Source: JAUUZQ01 sp964538375
Lineage (GTDB): Bacteria > Bacteroidota > Bacteroidia > Bacteroidales > GCA-2748055
DNA length: 64,000 bases
NCBI GenBank assembly: GCA_964538375.1
Contig: CAZIFQ010000008.1
Span: 1-64,000 of the forward strand
Reading direction: 5' to 3'
Numbering within the stretch: position 1 is the stretch's first letter; every line of letters begins with the position of its first letter. The translations under genes were made by a program, and so were the position numbers. The notes beneath the pieces are model-generated. The model had not been told where the DNA came from and did no database searches. It saw only the letters and a program-made list of their open reading frames with translations. Below, one piece after another: positions 7,965 to 16,458 of this stretch.

Positions 7965-10900
7965 ATGATAACTGAACAAGCAAGATCGGATGTATACCTT
8001 AATGGCCAGCAAGCTGGCCAGGAGCTTGATAAGCTTGCAACGAAAGCTGCAAAGTTAAAAAAGCAAATGGTTGAATTACGCAAAGCCAATGATAAAGCTG
8101 GATTTGACAAAAAGCAAAAAGAACTCCGCCAGGTAAACAGCGAGATGAAAAACCTGCAGAAGCAGGCGTTCGATGTTAATAAGGTGCTTAAGAGCCTGAG
8201 CAGCTCATCCATAAATGATTTATATAAGGCTCAGCGAACATTGAATAGGGAGATGAAGAAGTTACCTCCGAATTCAAAAGAATATAAGCAAGCCGCAAAG
8301 GATGCTGGAAAGCTGAAATCCAGGATTGATAAACTCAAAGGCAGTGTTAAATCTACTCATAATCCATTGAGCAAAATGAAAAATCTTTTTCTTGGGTTGG
8401 GGGTTGTAACTCTAATTAAGAGACTTGGATCCGAACTTATTAGTTTAACTAAAATTATTCAAGGCGATGCAGTACGTTCATCAGTTGTGTTTGGTGATCA
8501 GCTTGGTTATGTCCGGGGAGAGTCTGAGAAACTAGCCAAACAGATGGGGCTTACAAATCGAGAATTTGTCGCTGCAGCTGCAGGGACTGCTGATTTGCTT
8601 ATCCCATTGGATTTTAGTAGAAAGCAGGCAGCAAAAATGTCCGTTGAGTTACAATCGCTTGCAGGGGCACTTGATGAATGGACCGGGGGGCAAATTGGGG
8701 CTACCGGTGTTTCAGAAATACTTACAAAAGCAATGCTTGGAGAAAATGAGCAGCTGAAGACGCTTGGGATTGCCATTCGTAAGGACTCTGAAGAATTTCG
8801 CAACCTGGTTAAACAGAAAAAAGCAGATACTGGTGCAACAAAAGCACAGGCAGAAGCGATGGCTACTCTGGAACTTATCCAAAAGAAATCTGCTGATGCT
8901 CAGGAAGCCTATACTGGATCAGGAAATAAGCTACTTCGAATACAAAAACAGTTGTCAGTTTCTGTTAAAAACCTAAAAGAGGAATTCTTGAAATTAATAA
9001 GCGCGCCAATTTCAGAAAGTCTTGTAGAGGAAGGTCGGAGAGTTAATCAACTCACAGTTGAGATATTAGATTCAAATACCTCATATGAGGATAGGCTAAT
9101 TTTACTTGATAAACTTGAAAGAATCAGCCCCGATATTGTAAAAGGTATTAATGCTGAGAAAATCGAATATGATAAACTCAATAAAAACCTACAAATCTAT
9201 AATGATACCTTGGTCAAAAGGATTGTTCTTGCAAATCTTCAGGAAGATGAACAAAAATCCTTAGCAAAACTAGCAGAGAATTCTGAGCGCCTGGGGAAAG
9301 CTCAATTAGCGATTGGTACGCTAATAAACAATAATAATGTTGGGGATATTTTGCAGGACTATGATAATTGGGGAGAAAGAGTACAAGCACTCACTACTTA
9401 TTTGGAAGATGTAGTAAAAACAGAAGAAGAAGCTGCTGGTGTCACAGAAAAAATGAAAAAAGGGTTTATTCAATTCGGAGAAATGGATCCTATTTCTGAT
9501 ATATGGAACCAAGCTAAAAAAGATTTAAGATATATTGGAGATGTCTTACTCCCAGGCTATGAATCCTCACTTTCAAATTTTAATGATCAACAGAAAAATA
9601 CAACTGATTTTACAAATAGGATTAACGCTCTAGAAGAGATTCTCGGATTAACGGAGGAAATTGAAATTGTTATTGACCCTGATAATGTTGCAGAAACAGC
9701 TGAAGAGGCAGAAAGGAGACTGAAAGCAAGTTATAAAAGAGTTTTGAATGATATGAAAGTAGCTACCCAGAAGCAGCTTAATATGTACGCTGAAATGAGA
9801 GTTGCCGGAGCAATGGATGAAGAGCAATACCAGGAACAACTTCTTGTTGAAAAGATAGCAGTATTAAATGCAGAAATAATAATCCGTAAAAAATTCAATG
9901 AAGATTACTCTGACCTGGAAGCTGAGCTATTGAAGATTGAAATTGATAATATTAATGCTCTTCAGAAAGAAAAAGACAAGGCCCTTGAAACTGAGAAAGA
10001 GCAAAAGGCAAGGGCTGCTTTAGAAGCTATAATTGCAGCGGAACAAAAAGGAATTGACTTTTCCAAGATTGAAGAAAAAATCCTTGATGGACAGCTTGAA
10101 CGCATAAAGCGTCTGAGTAAAAGAAAAGAAAAGGCTGCTGGTGATGACGAAGAACTTTTAGAAGAGTTAGAGAAGGATGCTGATGAAGCAACTAAAAATG
10201 CCACCAGGCATATTAAAAATTTCACGAAAAGTCTAGCGGAACATACTGCAGAAATTACTCAATTAGTAGGAAAGGATATTGCTAATGCTTGGGTAGATGG
10301 TTTTAATCAGCAGAAAGAAGTTGAACAAGAGTATAATGAAAAGGTAGCTGAATTAAGGTTGGAAAGAGAGAAGGGCTATATAGAAGAAAATGAATACCAG
10401 GATGCATTGGCTCAATTGGACGAAGACAGGCGGAAGGAAGATGTTAAACTTGAAGGTATAAAAGGACGATTGATTCTAGTAGAAATACTCAAGTATTTAC
10501 GAAAGGTTGCTCATGCAAAAATTGCTGAAGGAGCTATAAAAAGTATTGCAGAATATGGGTTGATTATTGGAGCTGCAAGAACTTTCCTGTTGACAGCAGC
10601 CATTGAAGCAGCTTATGGGTTGGCTGCCTCCAAGCTTTCACAAAATTATGCCGGTCGCTATCCTGTTGTAGGGGCTTCTGACAATCGCACATATATGGCC
10701 ACACCGGCAGGAGCTGCAAAAACTGGGATCTATACCTCTCCATCTATAGTTGCAGAACGTGGCACGGAGATGATTATAGATTATCCAACCTATTCAAATA
10801 TATCTATGAACCGACCAGATATCATCAGGGATATACAGAGCCTCAGGGTCCCGCAACATGCTGCAGGGAGATACACTGATGATAATAGACCAGTATCGCA

Positions 10901-11078
10901 AGGGCCCTCTTCTCCTACGCAAGCTCAAAGCAATAAAGAGGTAGTTGAAGAAATTAGAAATCTTCGCAAAGATTTGCTGGCAGGAAATATCAATGCTGTT
11001 GTTGACGACTATCAGATCCGCGAGATCAGGGATAGAACCACAACCATAAATAACATTGAATCTGAGATATCTAAGTAA
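7965..11078 (+). CDS. phage tape measure protein
   Basis: 1037 residues. The N-terminus (1-115) is a basic coiled coil. Residues about 130-330 resemble the conserved tape measure segment, with hydrophobic helices and the stretch around GVSEILTKAMLGENEQLKTLGIAI. A long Glu/Lys-rich coiled coil follows (about 580-800), then a hydrophobic helix pair (about 840-895). Tape measure proteins set tail length and enter the host envelope. In ordinary tailed phages it follows tail-tube and chaperone genes; here it comes first in the structural set, with its own terminator behind it. Confidence 0.82.
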   Translation: MITEQARSDVYLNGQQAGQELDKLATKAAKLKKQMVELRKANDKAGFDKKQKELRQVNSEMKNLQKQAFDVNKVLKSLSSSSINDLYKAQRTLNREMKKLPPNSKEYKQAAKDAGKLKSRIDKLKGSVKSTHNPLSKMKNLFLGLGVVTLIKRLGSELISLTKIIQGDAVRSSVVFGDQLGYVRGESEKLAKQMGLTNREFVAAAAGTADLLIPLDFSRKQAAKMSVELQSLAGALDEWTGGQIGATGVSEILTKAMLGENEQLKTLGIAIRKDSEEFRNLVKQKKADTGATKAQAEAMATLELIQKKSADAQEAYTGSGNKLLRIQKQLSVSVKNLKEEFLKLISAPISESLVEEGRRVNQLTVEILDSNTSYEDRLILLDKLERISPDIVKGINAEKIEYDKLNKNLQIYNDTLVKRIVLANLQEDEQKSLAKLAENSERLGKAQLAIGTLINNNNVGDILQDYDNWGERVQALTTYLEDVVKTEEEAAGVTEKMKKGFIQFGEMDPISDIWNQAKKDLRYIGDVLLPGYESSLSNFNDQQKNTTDFTNRINALEEILGLTEEIEIVIDPDNVAETAEEAERRLKASYKRVLNDMKVATQKQLNMYAEMRVAGAMDEEQYQEQLLVEKIAVLNAEIIIRKKFNEDYSDLEAELLKIEIDNINALQKEKDKALETEKEQKARAALEAIIAAEQKGIDFSKIEEKILDGQLERIKRLSKRKEKAAGDDEELLEELEKDADEATKNATRHIKNFTKSLAEHTAEITQLVGKDIANAWVDGFNQQKEVEQEYNEKVAELRLEREKGYIEENEYQDALAQLDEDRRKEDVKLEGIKGRLILVEILKYLRKVAHAKIAEGAIKSIAEYGLIIGAARTFLLTAAIEAAYGLAASKLSQNYAGRYPVVGASDNRTYMATPAGAAKTGIYTSPSIVAERGTEMIIDYPTYSNISMNRPDIIRDIQSLRVPQHAAGRYTDDNRPVSQGPSSPTQAQSNKEVVEEIRNLRKDLLAGNINAVVDDYQIREIRDRTTTINNIESEISK

Positions 11079-11182
11079 TTCATAAAAATGACACTTTGAG
11101 ATTTAATTTAGATATGTATATTGGATAATCATTGTGGAAATTGCTTTCATCCATTTTGCATTTGTGGTATGGCAATTAATTT

Positions 11183-11207
11183 AAAGCCCCGGGTTTCCGG
11201 GGCTTTT
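11183..11207 (+). terminator. terminator after tape measure gene
   Basis: AAAGCCCCGG, loop GTTT, CCGGGGCTTTT. Strong GC stem with a short T run, 105 bases after the tape measure stop. It separates that gene from the next one. Confidence 0.75.
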
Positions 11208-11281
11208 GGCGTTTTATTGAAAGTTGTCCTTTATTTTTTTGTCTGCCGTTGTTATGTTTACATAATCACAAAGCAAAAACA

Positions 11282-11776
11282 ATGAAACAAAGCATCTACA
11301 TTAAACTGGATCAGATTAGCCAGGAGTGGGTCCTATATGCCTGGGGACCCGAAATTACAAAGAAGAATATGTTGGGAATAATTCTTGGGCCTTACTTAAA
11401 GTATATCCCAAAACAGGGTTATCCTGGTTTGAAAAACATCATTAATAATCCTGACTACCTAAAGCTCGAGTTAGTATCAAAACTGAACGATAAGGATCTG
11501 CGCTGCAATATATATATAGCAGCGCGATATCATCATGATATTGAGCTAAGCATTAAGGATGCAATGCGTTTTGACTTTACCAGGTACATGGAAATTATGG
11601 GGAGTCTTAATAAAATGACAATAACACACCTGATAGAAACCTACATTGAGAAGAACAACCTGCCTGGGGAAAAACTCAACTTCGACTATTTTAAGAAGTA
11701 TTACTATAAAAGCAGATCAGTAGAAAATTATCCAAAAAAAGGGTCGTTTGTAGCTTCTATTGGTTTTGGTTATTAA
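11282..11776 (+). CDS. unknown element protein, paralogue of the gene at 15340-15807
   Basis: 164 residues from ATG 11282; an upstream in-frame ATG at 11249 would add 11 residues (MLCLHNHKAKT) with no sign of being coding. The sequence shares a pattern with the minus-strand protein at 15340-15807: an N-terminal beta-like segment, (M/L)LGI(I/L)...P.L...P..Y, then a Cys-Asn (RCNIY / NCNMV), and a C-terminal helix before a FDYFKKYY- or YNNLQKEY-like segment. Function unknown. Both copies flank the structural genes. Confidence 0.6.
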   Translation: MKQSIYIKLDQISQEWVLYAWGPEITKKNMLGIILGPYLKYIPKQGYPGLKNIINNPDYLKLELVSKLNDKDLRCNIYIAARYHHDIELSIKDAMRFDFTRYMEIMGSLNKMTITHLIETYIEKNNLPGEKLNFDYFKKYYYKSRSVENYPKKGSFVASIGFGY

Positions 11777-12110
11777 TCTTCTACAAAAAAGCTTCCAAAT
11801 CGAGCAGTTTTAAAAATCCGGAATCTCAGAAATCAGGCACTTTTTCAGATTATTTTTGTTTTTTTTGGATTTATTTCTAAAAAAACAGCAAAAATATCGA
11901 TTTTTCGTCATTTTTTCGAAAACTAGAGATTCACTTTCCTTTCCCCTTTTTCAATAAGAATTAGAAACATCATTCCAAGCAGTAAAATTTGATAGATTAT
12001 TCATTAATTATTAGATAATCAAACATATACATTCATATTTTGCTCATTTTTTGTTGTGTATATACTATTGAAATTTGATCTGTAGATTGTAAAATCAATA
12101 ATTCACAAAC
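11777..12110. other. AT-rich intergenic region upstream of capsid-like gene
   Basis: 334 bases without a convincing gene. It has long A and T runs (11860-11930). A weak promoter-like pair is TTTTG near 12036 and TACTATTG at 12063-12070, about 40 bases before the ATG at 12111. I see no other structure. Confidence 0.4.
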
Positions 12111-13316
12111 ATGAAAACTATCAAATTTTTATCCTTGTTACTTATGTCAGTCGTTCTAGGAGCGACTGCAAGTTTTGCGACTGGTATTTCTCCCGATATA
12201 GCCATTGGAGGCGCTTTAGGATTGAATATCGTTACATCAACAGTATCAACTCTGACAGGTTTCAGTATTTCCGGACTGGCTATGGCAGTAGTAGATATTT
12301 CTTCCCTACAGGAATCTGCTATTAGGTATAACCGGGATCTAAAGTTGTTACCTGTTGCTATAATCAAAGAAGAACTTGGAAAGCTGGGTATAGCACTTAT
12401 TCCTGATATTCAAAATAAGGATATCAGAACGAATTTTGAACGGGCCGGAGGAATAATGGCGCCCTATAGTACAACAATGACTATAAATAATAGCGATTTG
12501 GGCAAAGCAGTTGAGTCTATTTTGGAAGTTCATGACGCTTATGCTTCAGTGAAGGATAATGTAAGGAACTATAAAACAACCAAGATAGGACCTGATCAGC
12601 TTCTTGGTAAGAATACTTCGAAAGTACATCCATGGCAGAGAACAATGCTTTGGGCAATTGTGAGCACTTTTGGGGAGGATCTGGGAGATTGCCTTTATGG
12701 AGGCACCAGGAATGCATCCGGACTTACTCCTAAGGATCTCTTTAATGGATTTGATACGCTGCTTACAACAAAGGTTAGCTCCGGAGAGATCTCTGCAGCA
12801 AAAGGCAATTTATATGCTACTGGTGCAATTACTGCGCCAGCAACTGCAGACGATACCGATGCGTTTGACCAACTTCGCGCAATGTGGGCTTCCGCTCATC
12901 CTACAATGAAGAAGATCAATACAATTCTGCAAATGAATTATGATGTTTTTGAAGCGTATCAGCAAGCTCATTTCAATAAATATAAGTATGCTCCTAAGAT
13001 TGATGAATATCAGCGGATTATTCTTGAAGGAACCGGTGGGAAATGTAGGCTTGTACCATCTGCCTTTATGGGTACCGGTGACAGGGTGATTTTAACTAAG
13101 CCTGGTAACTTTGATTTTGGGATGGATAGCATGAAAGATCAACAATTTGTTCAGGTTCGTGCTCCCTATGAGGATCCTAATTTTGCTCAATTCTGGATAC
13201 AGGGTTCATATGGAACAAGAATCAACAGCGTTAATAAGAAGGTCCTTGTTATCAATGATGGTACTCCGATCCACGCCACTAATTTCTCAGGTGATTACGA
13301 TTCAGCAGCTAGCTAA
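12111..13316 (+). CDS. major capsid-like protein with hydrophobic leader
   Basis: 401 residues. Residues 1-24 look like a Sec signal (MKTIK, hydrophobic core, A-S-F-A). A second hydrophobic stretch spans about 28-62. The body resembles tailed-phage major capsid proteins, mainly in the C-terminal third (around VILTKPGNFDFGMDS and the following EDPNF... YGTRI). Position 19 bases before a prohead-type protease supports this. The first 60 residues are related to those of the tail-tube-like protein at 14559-15284. The capsid call is by pattern and context, not by a firm family match. Confidence 0.55.
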   Translation: MKTIKFLSLLLMSVVLGATASFATGISPDIAIGGALGLNIVTSTVSTLTGFSISGLAMAVVDISSLQESAIRYNRDLKLLPVAIIKEELGKLGIALIPDIQNKDIRTNFERAGGIMAPYSTTMTINNSDLGKAVESILEVHDAYASVKDNVRNYKTTKIGPDQLLGKNTSKVHPWQRTMLWAIVSTFGEDLGDCLYGGTRNASGLTPKDLFNGFDTLLTTKVSSGEISAAKGNLYATGAITAPATADDTDAFDQLRAMWASAHPTMKKINTILQMNYDVFEAYQQAHFNKYKYAPKIDEYQRIILEGTGGKCRLVPSAFMGTGDRVILTKPGNFDFGMDSMKDQQFVQVRAPYEDPNFAQFWIQGSYGTRINSVNKKVLVINDGTPIHATNFSGDYDSAAS

Positions 13317-13335
13317 TTAGTATATCGAGAAGAAA

Positions 13336-14559
13336 ATGAAAATAAATCCAATTATATCGGCAATTTTAAGGCATAAGTGGGCCATTGATACCCAATATGC
13401 CTTAAATGCCGGATCTATAATCTCCGGATTGCTTTCGGGTAATGAATTTGCAGAGATTTCAGAGCCCAAACCTATGGCTGCAATAATTGCTGGAGATGGT
13501 AAGGCAATTACTTACCGGGATTGGGATACTGCCCCACAAGGTTCAATTGCCCTGGTAAACCTAAAGGGCACACTAATTAAGGATAATGCGTCTTGTGGTC
13601 CTGTAGGGATGGCCGAAATTGGCAAAAGAATTCAGGAGGCCGACAATGACCCTCGTTTTAAGGGAATCCTATTACATATAGACTCACCAGGGGGCACTAT
13701 AGATGGCACTGAAAGTCTTGCAAATATTGTAAAAAGCACAAAGAAGCCAATATTAAGCTTTGTCGATGGATTAATGGCCTCAGCTGCGCTATGGGTAGGA
13801 TCATCCGCTGATGAGGTTTGGGCCTCGACCACTACAGATGAAATCGGATCCATTGGTGTACTATTGTCATTTGCAGATGTTCAACCCTACTATGAGAAAA
13901 TGGGTGTGAAATTTCATCTTATTACAGCATCCTCTAGCAATGAGAAAGTTAAATATTTTAAAGATCTGAAGGCAGGAAACTATGAGAATTATATTAAAGA
14001 GGTCCTGGATCCGCTTGATACAAAATTCATGGAGGCGGTTAAATCAAACCGGCCCAATGTGAGAGAAAATCATCTTACTGGAAAAGTGTTTTTTGCTAAA
14101 GACGTAATGGGAGTGTTAGTGGATCAAATTGGTACGATAGGTGAAGCAATTCAGCATCTTGCATCGATGACAGATCTTACTGGAAATAAGTCAAATTCAA
14201 TTCAATCAAATATGAAAACATTTAAGACAATTAACCAGGTACTTGGGGTCGATTCCCTGGAATCTGATGAAGATCACGTTTCACTGCATGTGGATCAGAT
14301 GAATCTTCTGGAGAAGGCCCTTGGGGCAACTGATAATGATCTGCAGGAAGCTGCAAATCTAAAAGACGCAAACAAAGCTCTCCGCGAGGAGAACGACTCT
14401 CTCAAAAAAGCTGCAGCAGGAGGATCTTCCGCTGCAATTACCAAAAATGATGAAACCGGCGAAGATAAGAAGAAGGAAATTGAAGGTGCTGTAGTATCTG
14501 AAAATGATGACTTTGCAACCGGTCTGAATAAAATTCATGACGAAATTAAAAACAAATAA
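13336..14559 (+). CDS. S49-family prohead protease fused to scaffold-like tail
   Basis: 407 residues. Residues about 65-280 are an SppA/S49 (ClpP-fold) protease: DSPGG at 116-120 forms the oxyanion region, and Ser149 in MASAALW is the likely nucleophile. Phage members cut the scaffold and capsid during head maturation. Residues about 293-407 are Glu/Lys/Asn-rich with a predicted coiled coil (about 330-365), typical of a scaffold. An in-frame ATG at 14212 could start a separate scaffold. The stop overlaps the next ATG as TAATG. Confidence 0.82.
   Translation: MKINPIISAILRHKWAIDTQYALNAGSIISGLLSGNEFAEISEPKPMAAIIAGDGKAITYRDWDTAPQGSIALVNLKGTLIKDNASCGPVGMAEIGKRIQEADNDPRFKGILLHIDSPGGTIDGTESLANIVKSTKKPILSFVDGLMASAALWVGSSADEVWASTTTDEIGSIGVLLSFADVQPYYEKMGVKFHLITASSSNEKVKYFKDLKAGNYENYIKEVLDPLDTKFMEAVKSNRPNVRENHLTGKVFFAKDVMGVLVDQIGTIGEAIQHLASMTDLTGNKSNSIQSNMKTFKTINQVLGVDSLESDEDHVSLHVDQMNLLEKALGATDNDLQEAANLKDANKALREENDSLKKAAAGGSSAAITKNDETGEDKKKEIEGAVVSENDDFATGLNKIHDEIKNK
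14212..14559 (+). CDS. possible nested scaffold protein (internal start)
   Basis: In-frame ATG at codon 293 of the protease gene, exactly at the change from protease domain to acidic coiled-coil tail. It would give a 115-residue scaffold, as phage lambda makes Nu3 inside gene C. The sequence does not show whether this start is used. Confidence 0.3.
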   Translation: MKTFKTINQVLGVDSLESDEDHVSLHVDQMNLLEKALGATDNDLQEAANLKDANKALREENDSLKKAAAGGSSAAITKNDETGEDKKKEIEGAVVSENDDFATGLNKIHDEIKNK

Positions 14560-15284
14560 TGATGAAAATTATAAGAATATTAACATCATTGCTTTTTGCG
14601 ATTTGCGCAGGGGCAATATTCAGCGCAGCAACCGGATTAGATCCAAATATTACAATGGCAGCATTTATAGCTATTAACATAGGTGTGAATGTTTTGTCAA
14701 AAGTAACAGGGTGGACCATCCCCGGCTTGGCGATTAATTGGTCTTCATTGCTTTGGACGCATGGAGAAGAAAATACACCTGGCGTGCGTGTGATCGGCTA
14801 TTTTGCTCTAAAAAGTTGGCTTACAAATTTTCCTGCAGCAAAAACAGGCGCAGATTTGGTGACATTTGATGATTATGCCAAACTCGAGGCAACTATAGGG
14901 TTTACTTTTTCATCCGGGAATGGATTCAATAAAGTATATGGTGTAGGAGGAAAATCAAAAGTAGATTCTGAGAGCCAGGGAGAGGTTGATTGTAAGACCT
15001 TCAAAAATACATACACTTTCATCTATCCAGGTACAACTGCAGAGGCAAAAGGATTTTGTCGGAAAATGAACAATGAAGACGCTGTATTTATCGCAATCGA
15101 AATGGATGGTACAAAAGTAGTTATTGGCCATCCACAGATTCGGACATTGTTTTCTGCCAATGTAACCACTGGAGATGAAACAACTTCTCAGAAAGGTGTA
15201 ACTGTAACTGTTGAGTGTGCTCACGAATTGGCATCTCCAATTTATGAAGGAACAGTAACATTGAGCGACCACGCTTCTTCATAG
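14559..15284 (+). CDS. tail-tube-like protein with hydrophobic leader
   Basis: 241 residues. Residues 1-25 are signal-like (MMKIIRI, hydrophobic core, SAATG). A second hydrophobic stretch to about residue 62 shares the pattern of the capsid-like protein (TGLDPNI...NIGVNVLSKVTGW.IPGLA). The C-terminal part, with DGTKVVIGHP, a TTGDETTSQKGVTVTVEC segment and a final short beta region, resembles major tail proteins. Translation is probably coupled to the protease gene by the TAATG overlap. A second ATG is at 14562. A terminator follows. Confidence 0.5.
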   Translation: MMKIIRILTSLLFAICAGAIFSAATGLDPNITMAAFIAINIGVNVLSKVTGWTIPGLAINWSSLLWTHGEENTPGVRVIGYFALKSWLTNFPAAKTGADLVTFDDYAKLEATIGFTFSSGNGFNKVYGVGGKSKVDSESQGEVDCKTFKNTYTFIYPGTTAEAKGFCRKMNNEDAVFIAIEMDGTKVVIGHPQIRTLFSANVTTGDETTSQKGVTVTVECAHELASPIYEGTVTLSDHASS

Positions 15285-15310
15285 TAGTTTAGTAGTTAAT
15301 AATTAGTTGG

Positions 15311-15341
15311 AAAGCCTCCTTTGACCAGGGAGGCTTTTTTT
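15311..15341 (+). terminator. terminator of structural operon
   Basis: AAAGCCTCC, loop of nine, GGAGGCTTT followed by a T run to 15341. It closes the plus-strand structural genes and touches the end of the convergent gene. Confidence 0.8.
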
Positions 15342-15807
15342 ATTCGTGTGCTCCTTCATGAATGATATTGCGGTGGTATTCCTTCTGTAGGTTGTTGTAT
15401 AGCTTCTCACTATATGTAATATTACAGGATTTACACATCTCTTTTATTGCCGCTTTAATTCCTGATGATCTTTCGCTGTTGTGCTTTAGGTTATTATCTA
15501 TATAAGAGAATACATCCTGCCCGAATAGCTTCTTAACTATATGCTCAAAATAGTATTGATTATCAGGAGTTAAATAAATCCTTTGCCCCGCAACCATATT
15601 ACAGTTTATACAGAGGTCCCTGGATACATCCATAGTCAATAGTTCATTTGGATCTACACTCGGATCTTTATAATCTTTGGGCATGACGGACAGCAATGGG
15701 CGAATAAGAATGCCCAGAAGGTTGTGATCACGAGCCCTGGCATGAACACCAAAGCGAAACTGTGCATACTCCTTCAGCCAGGGCTTAATGGTGGTCCTTA
15801 CTATCAT
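15340..15807 (-). CDS. unknown element protein, paralogue of 11282-11776
   Basis: 155 residues, minus strand, the only late-side gene facing left. It shares with the 11282-11776 protein the order LLGILIRPLL...MPKDY, a central CNC/RCN segment and a helical C-terminal part. Three or four Cys and several His could bind metal (DLCINCN, CKSCNI). No family recognised. As the right-end gene of the element it could act in packaging interference, recombination or regulation, but nothing in the sequence decides this. Confidence 0.65.
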   Translation of the reverse strand: MIVRTTIKPWLKEYAQFRFGVHARARDHNLLGILIRPLLSVMPKDYKDPSVDPNELLTMDVSRDLCINCNMVAGQRIYLTPDNQYYFEHIVKKLFGQDVFSYIDNNLKHNSERSSGIKAAIKEMCKSCNITYSEKLYNNLQKEYHRNIIHEGAHE

Positions 15808-16198
15808 ATTCTTAGATTTAATTTTCAGTTTTCAATTTACAAAATAATGTTTAACCAATAATGCTGGGCATATAACAGTCAATTTTCATATGGTACTTAC
15901 CGTAACGCGACAGGGCATGTGCGGGCAACGCTGTGCAAAATTGAAACTGATCCTATGTTTTTAAAAACTAACAGTTAGATTATCAGGTAGATAATAAAAA
16001 AAAAATTGAAGTGTTTTTAACATGAATAGTTTGATTATAAAACCGTACTTACTTAAAATAGGAAATCAGAAAGAAATTCTTCTAAACTGGAGAGTACCGA
16101 AATAGATATTATTTCTATGTAAGAGTAGATTAGCCCTTAGTGTTTGGATGAAAAATGGGTGCAATAACGACAGAACCCCTGTAAATACAGGGGTTCTA
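15808..16198. other. gene-free right end of the element
   Basis: About 390 bases without a plausible gene, with A runs near 15997-16006. Apart from the 16172-16197 inverted repeat I see only AT-rich DNA. This stretch could hold integrase arm sites. Confidence 0.4.
16172..16197. repeat. perfect 12-bp inverted repeat beside attR
   Basis: AGAACCCCTGTA, 2 bases, TACAGGGGTTCT. It lies one base from the attR core, directly downstream of the tRNA-Leu 3' end in the tRNA's direction. No T run follows. It could end or process the tRNA transcript now that the native terminator is displaced, or be a recombination protein site. Confidence 0.5.
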
Positions 16199-16214
16199 GT
16201 ACCCGGAGCCGGGG
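16199..16214. repeat. attR: tRNA-Leu 3' end
   Basis: The same 16 bases as 277-292. The tRNA gene is intact on this side, so integration restored its 3' end. Confidence 0.85.
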
Positions 16215-16283
16215 TCGAACCGGCACAGCCTTGCGGCCACTGGTGTTTGAGACCAGCGCGTCTACCAATTCCGCCATCCGGGC
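16200..16283 (-). tRNA. tRNA-Leu (CAA anticodon)
   Basis: 84 nt. The acceptor stem GCCCGGA pairs with TCCGGGT (first pair G-T), discriminator A at 16200, and no encoded CCA (the next bases are CTA). The anticodon arm is CTGGT-CTCAAAC-ACCAG, giving anticodon CAA for UUG codons. A long variable arm (GGCCGCAAGGC region) and the GGTTCGA T-loop are present. It is the integration site of the element. Confidence 0.95.
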
Positions 16284-16297
16284 AAATATTGGGTCTG

Positions 16298-16329
16298 CGA
16301 AGATAATAACTTTTCATTTGTATGACAAA
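16298..16329 (-). promoter_or_regulatory. promoter of tRNA-Leu
   Basis: On the minus strand TTTG (16326-16329), 20 bases, then TATCTTCG (16298-16305), one base off the TAnnTTTG box. It starts 15 bases before the tRNA 5' end. Confidence 0.5.
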
Positions 16330-16368
16330 CATCCGTTCAAACATTGAGTTATTTCTTGAAATGATGAT

Positions 16369-16406
16369 CTACTAAAAACATAGTAGACCTACTAAAAAAT
16401 TAGTAG
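16369..16406. promoter_or_regulatory. tandem CTACTA-N6-TAGTAG sites
   Basis: Two copies, 16369-16386 and 16389-16406, each with inverted arms CTACTA and TAGTAG around an A-rich 6-base centre. They are 20 bases apart, two helical turns. They lie 50-90 bases before the dehydrogenase promoter and look like a dimeric regulator's binding sites. Confidence 0.5.
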
Positions 16407-16458
16407 CAAATTAAAGCAGGGTATGTTCTTTAATATCTTTTATCCTCGCATACATTAT

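Larger units (their letters stand above)
277..16214. mobile_element. integrated element in tRNA-Leu, satellite or reduced prophage
   Basis: About 15.9 kb bounded by the 16-bp direct repeat of the tRNA-Leu 3' end. From left: tyrosine integrase, divergent repressor, excisionase-like HTH protein, ribbon-helix-helix-like protein, primase/helicase, iteron-type origin, small protein, second integrase, tape measure, unknown protein, capsid-like protein, S49 protease with scaffold-like tail, tail-tube-like protein, and a minus-strand paralogue of the unknown protein. No terminase, portal, lysis, baseplate or tail-fibre gene is visible although the space is filled. The early half resembles P4- and PICI-type satellites in layout. 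The late half is phage structural. Whether it is a functional satellite or a decayed prophage cannot be decided from sequence alone. Confidence 0.8.

Noticed and set aside
12111..13316. Encapsulin or S-layer protein instead of capsid-like protein
   Set aside because: The signal-like leader could suggest a surface protein, but the protease/scaffold and tail-tube-like neighbours and the C-terminal pattern fit a phage capsid better. Not fully excluded.
16172..16197. Inverted repeat as an ordinary intrinsic terminator of tRNA-Leu
   Set aside because: No T run follows on the minus strand and the loop is only two bases if the stem is complete; kept as an inverted repeat of uncertain role.
16066..16344. 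Open frame of 92 residues across the tRNA
   Set aside because: It runs through tRNA-Leu and the 16172 inverted repeat; it is a by-product of the tRNA sequence.
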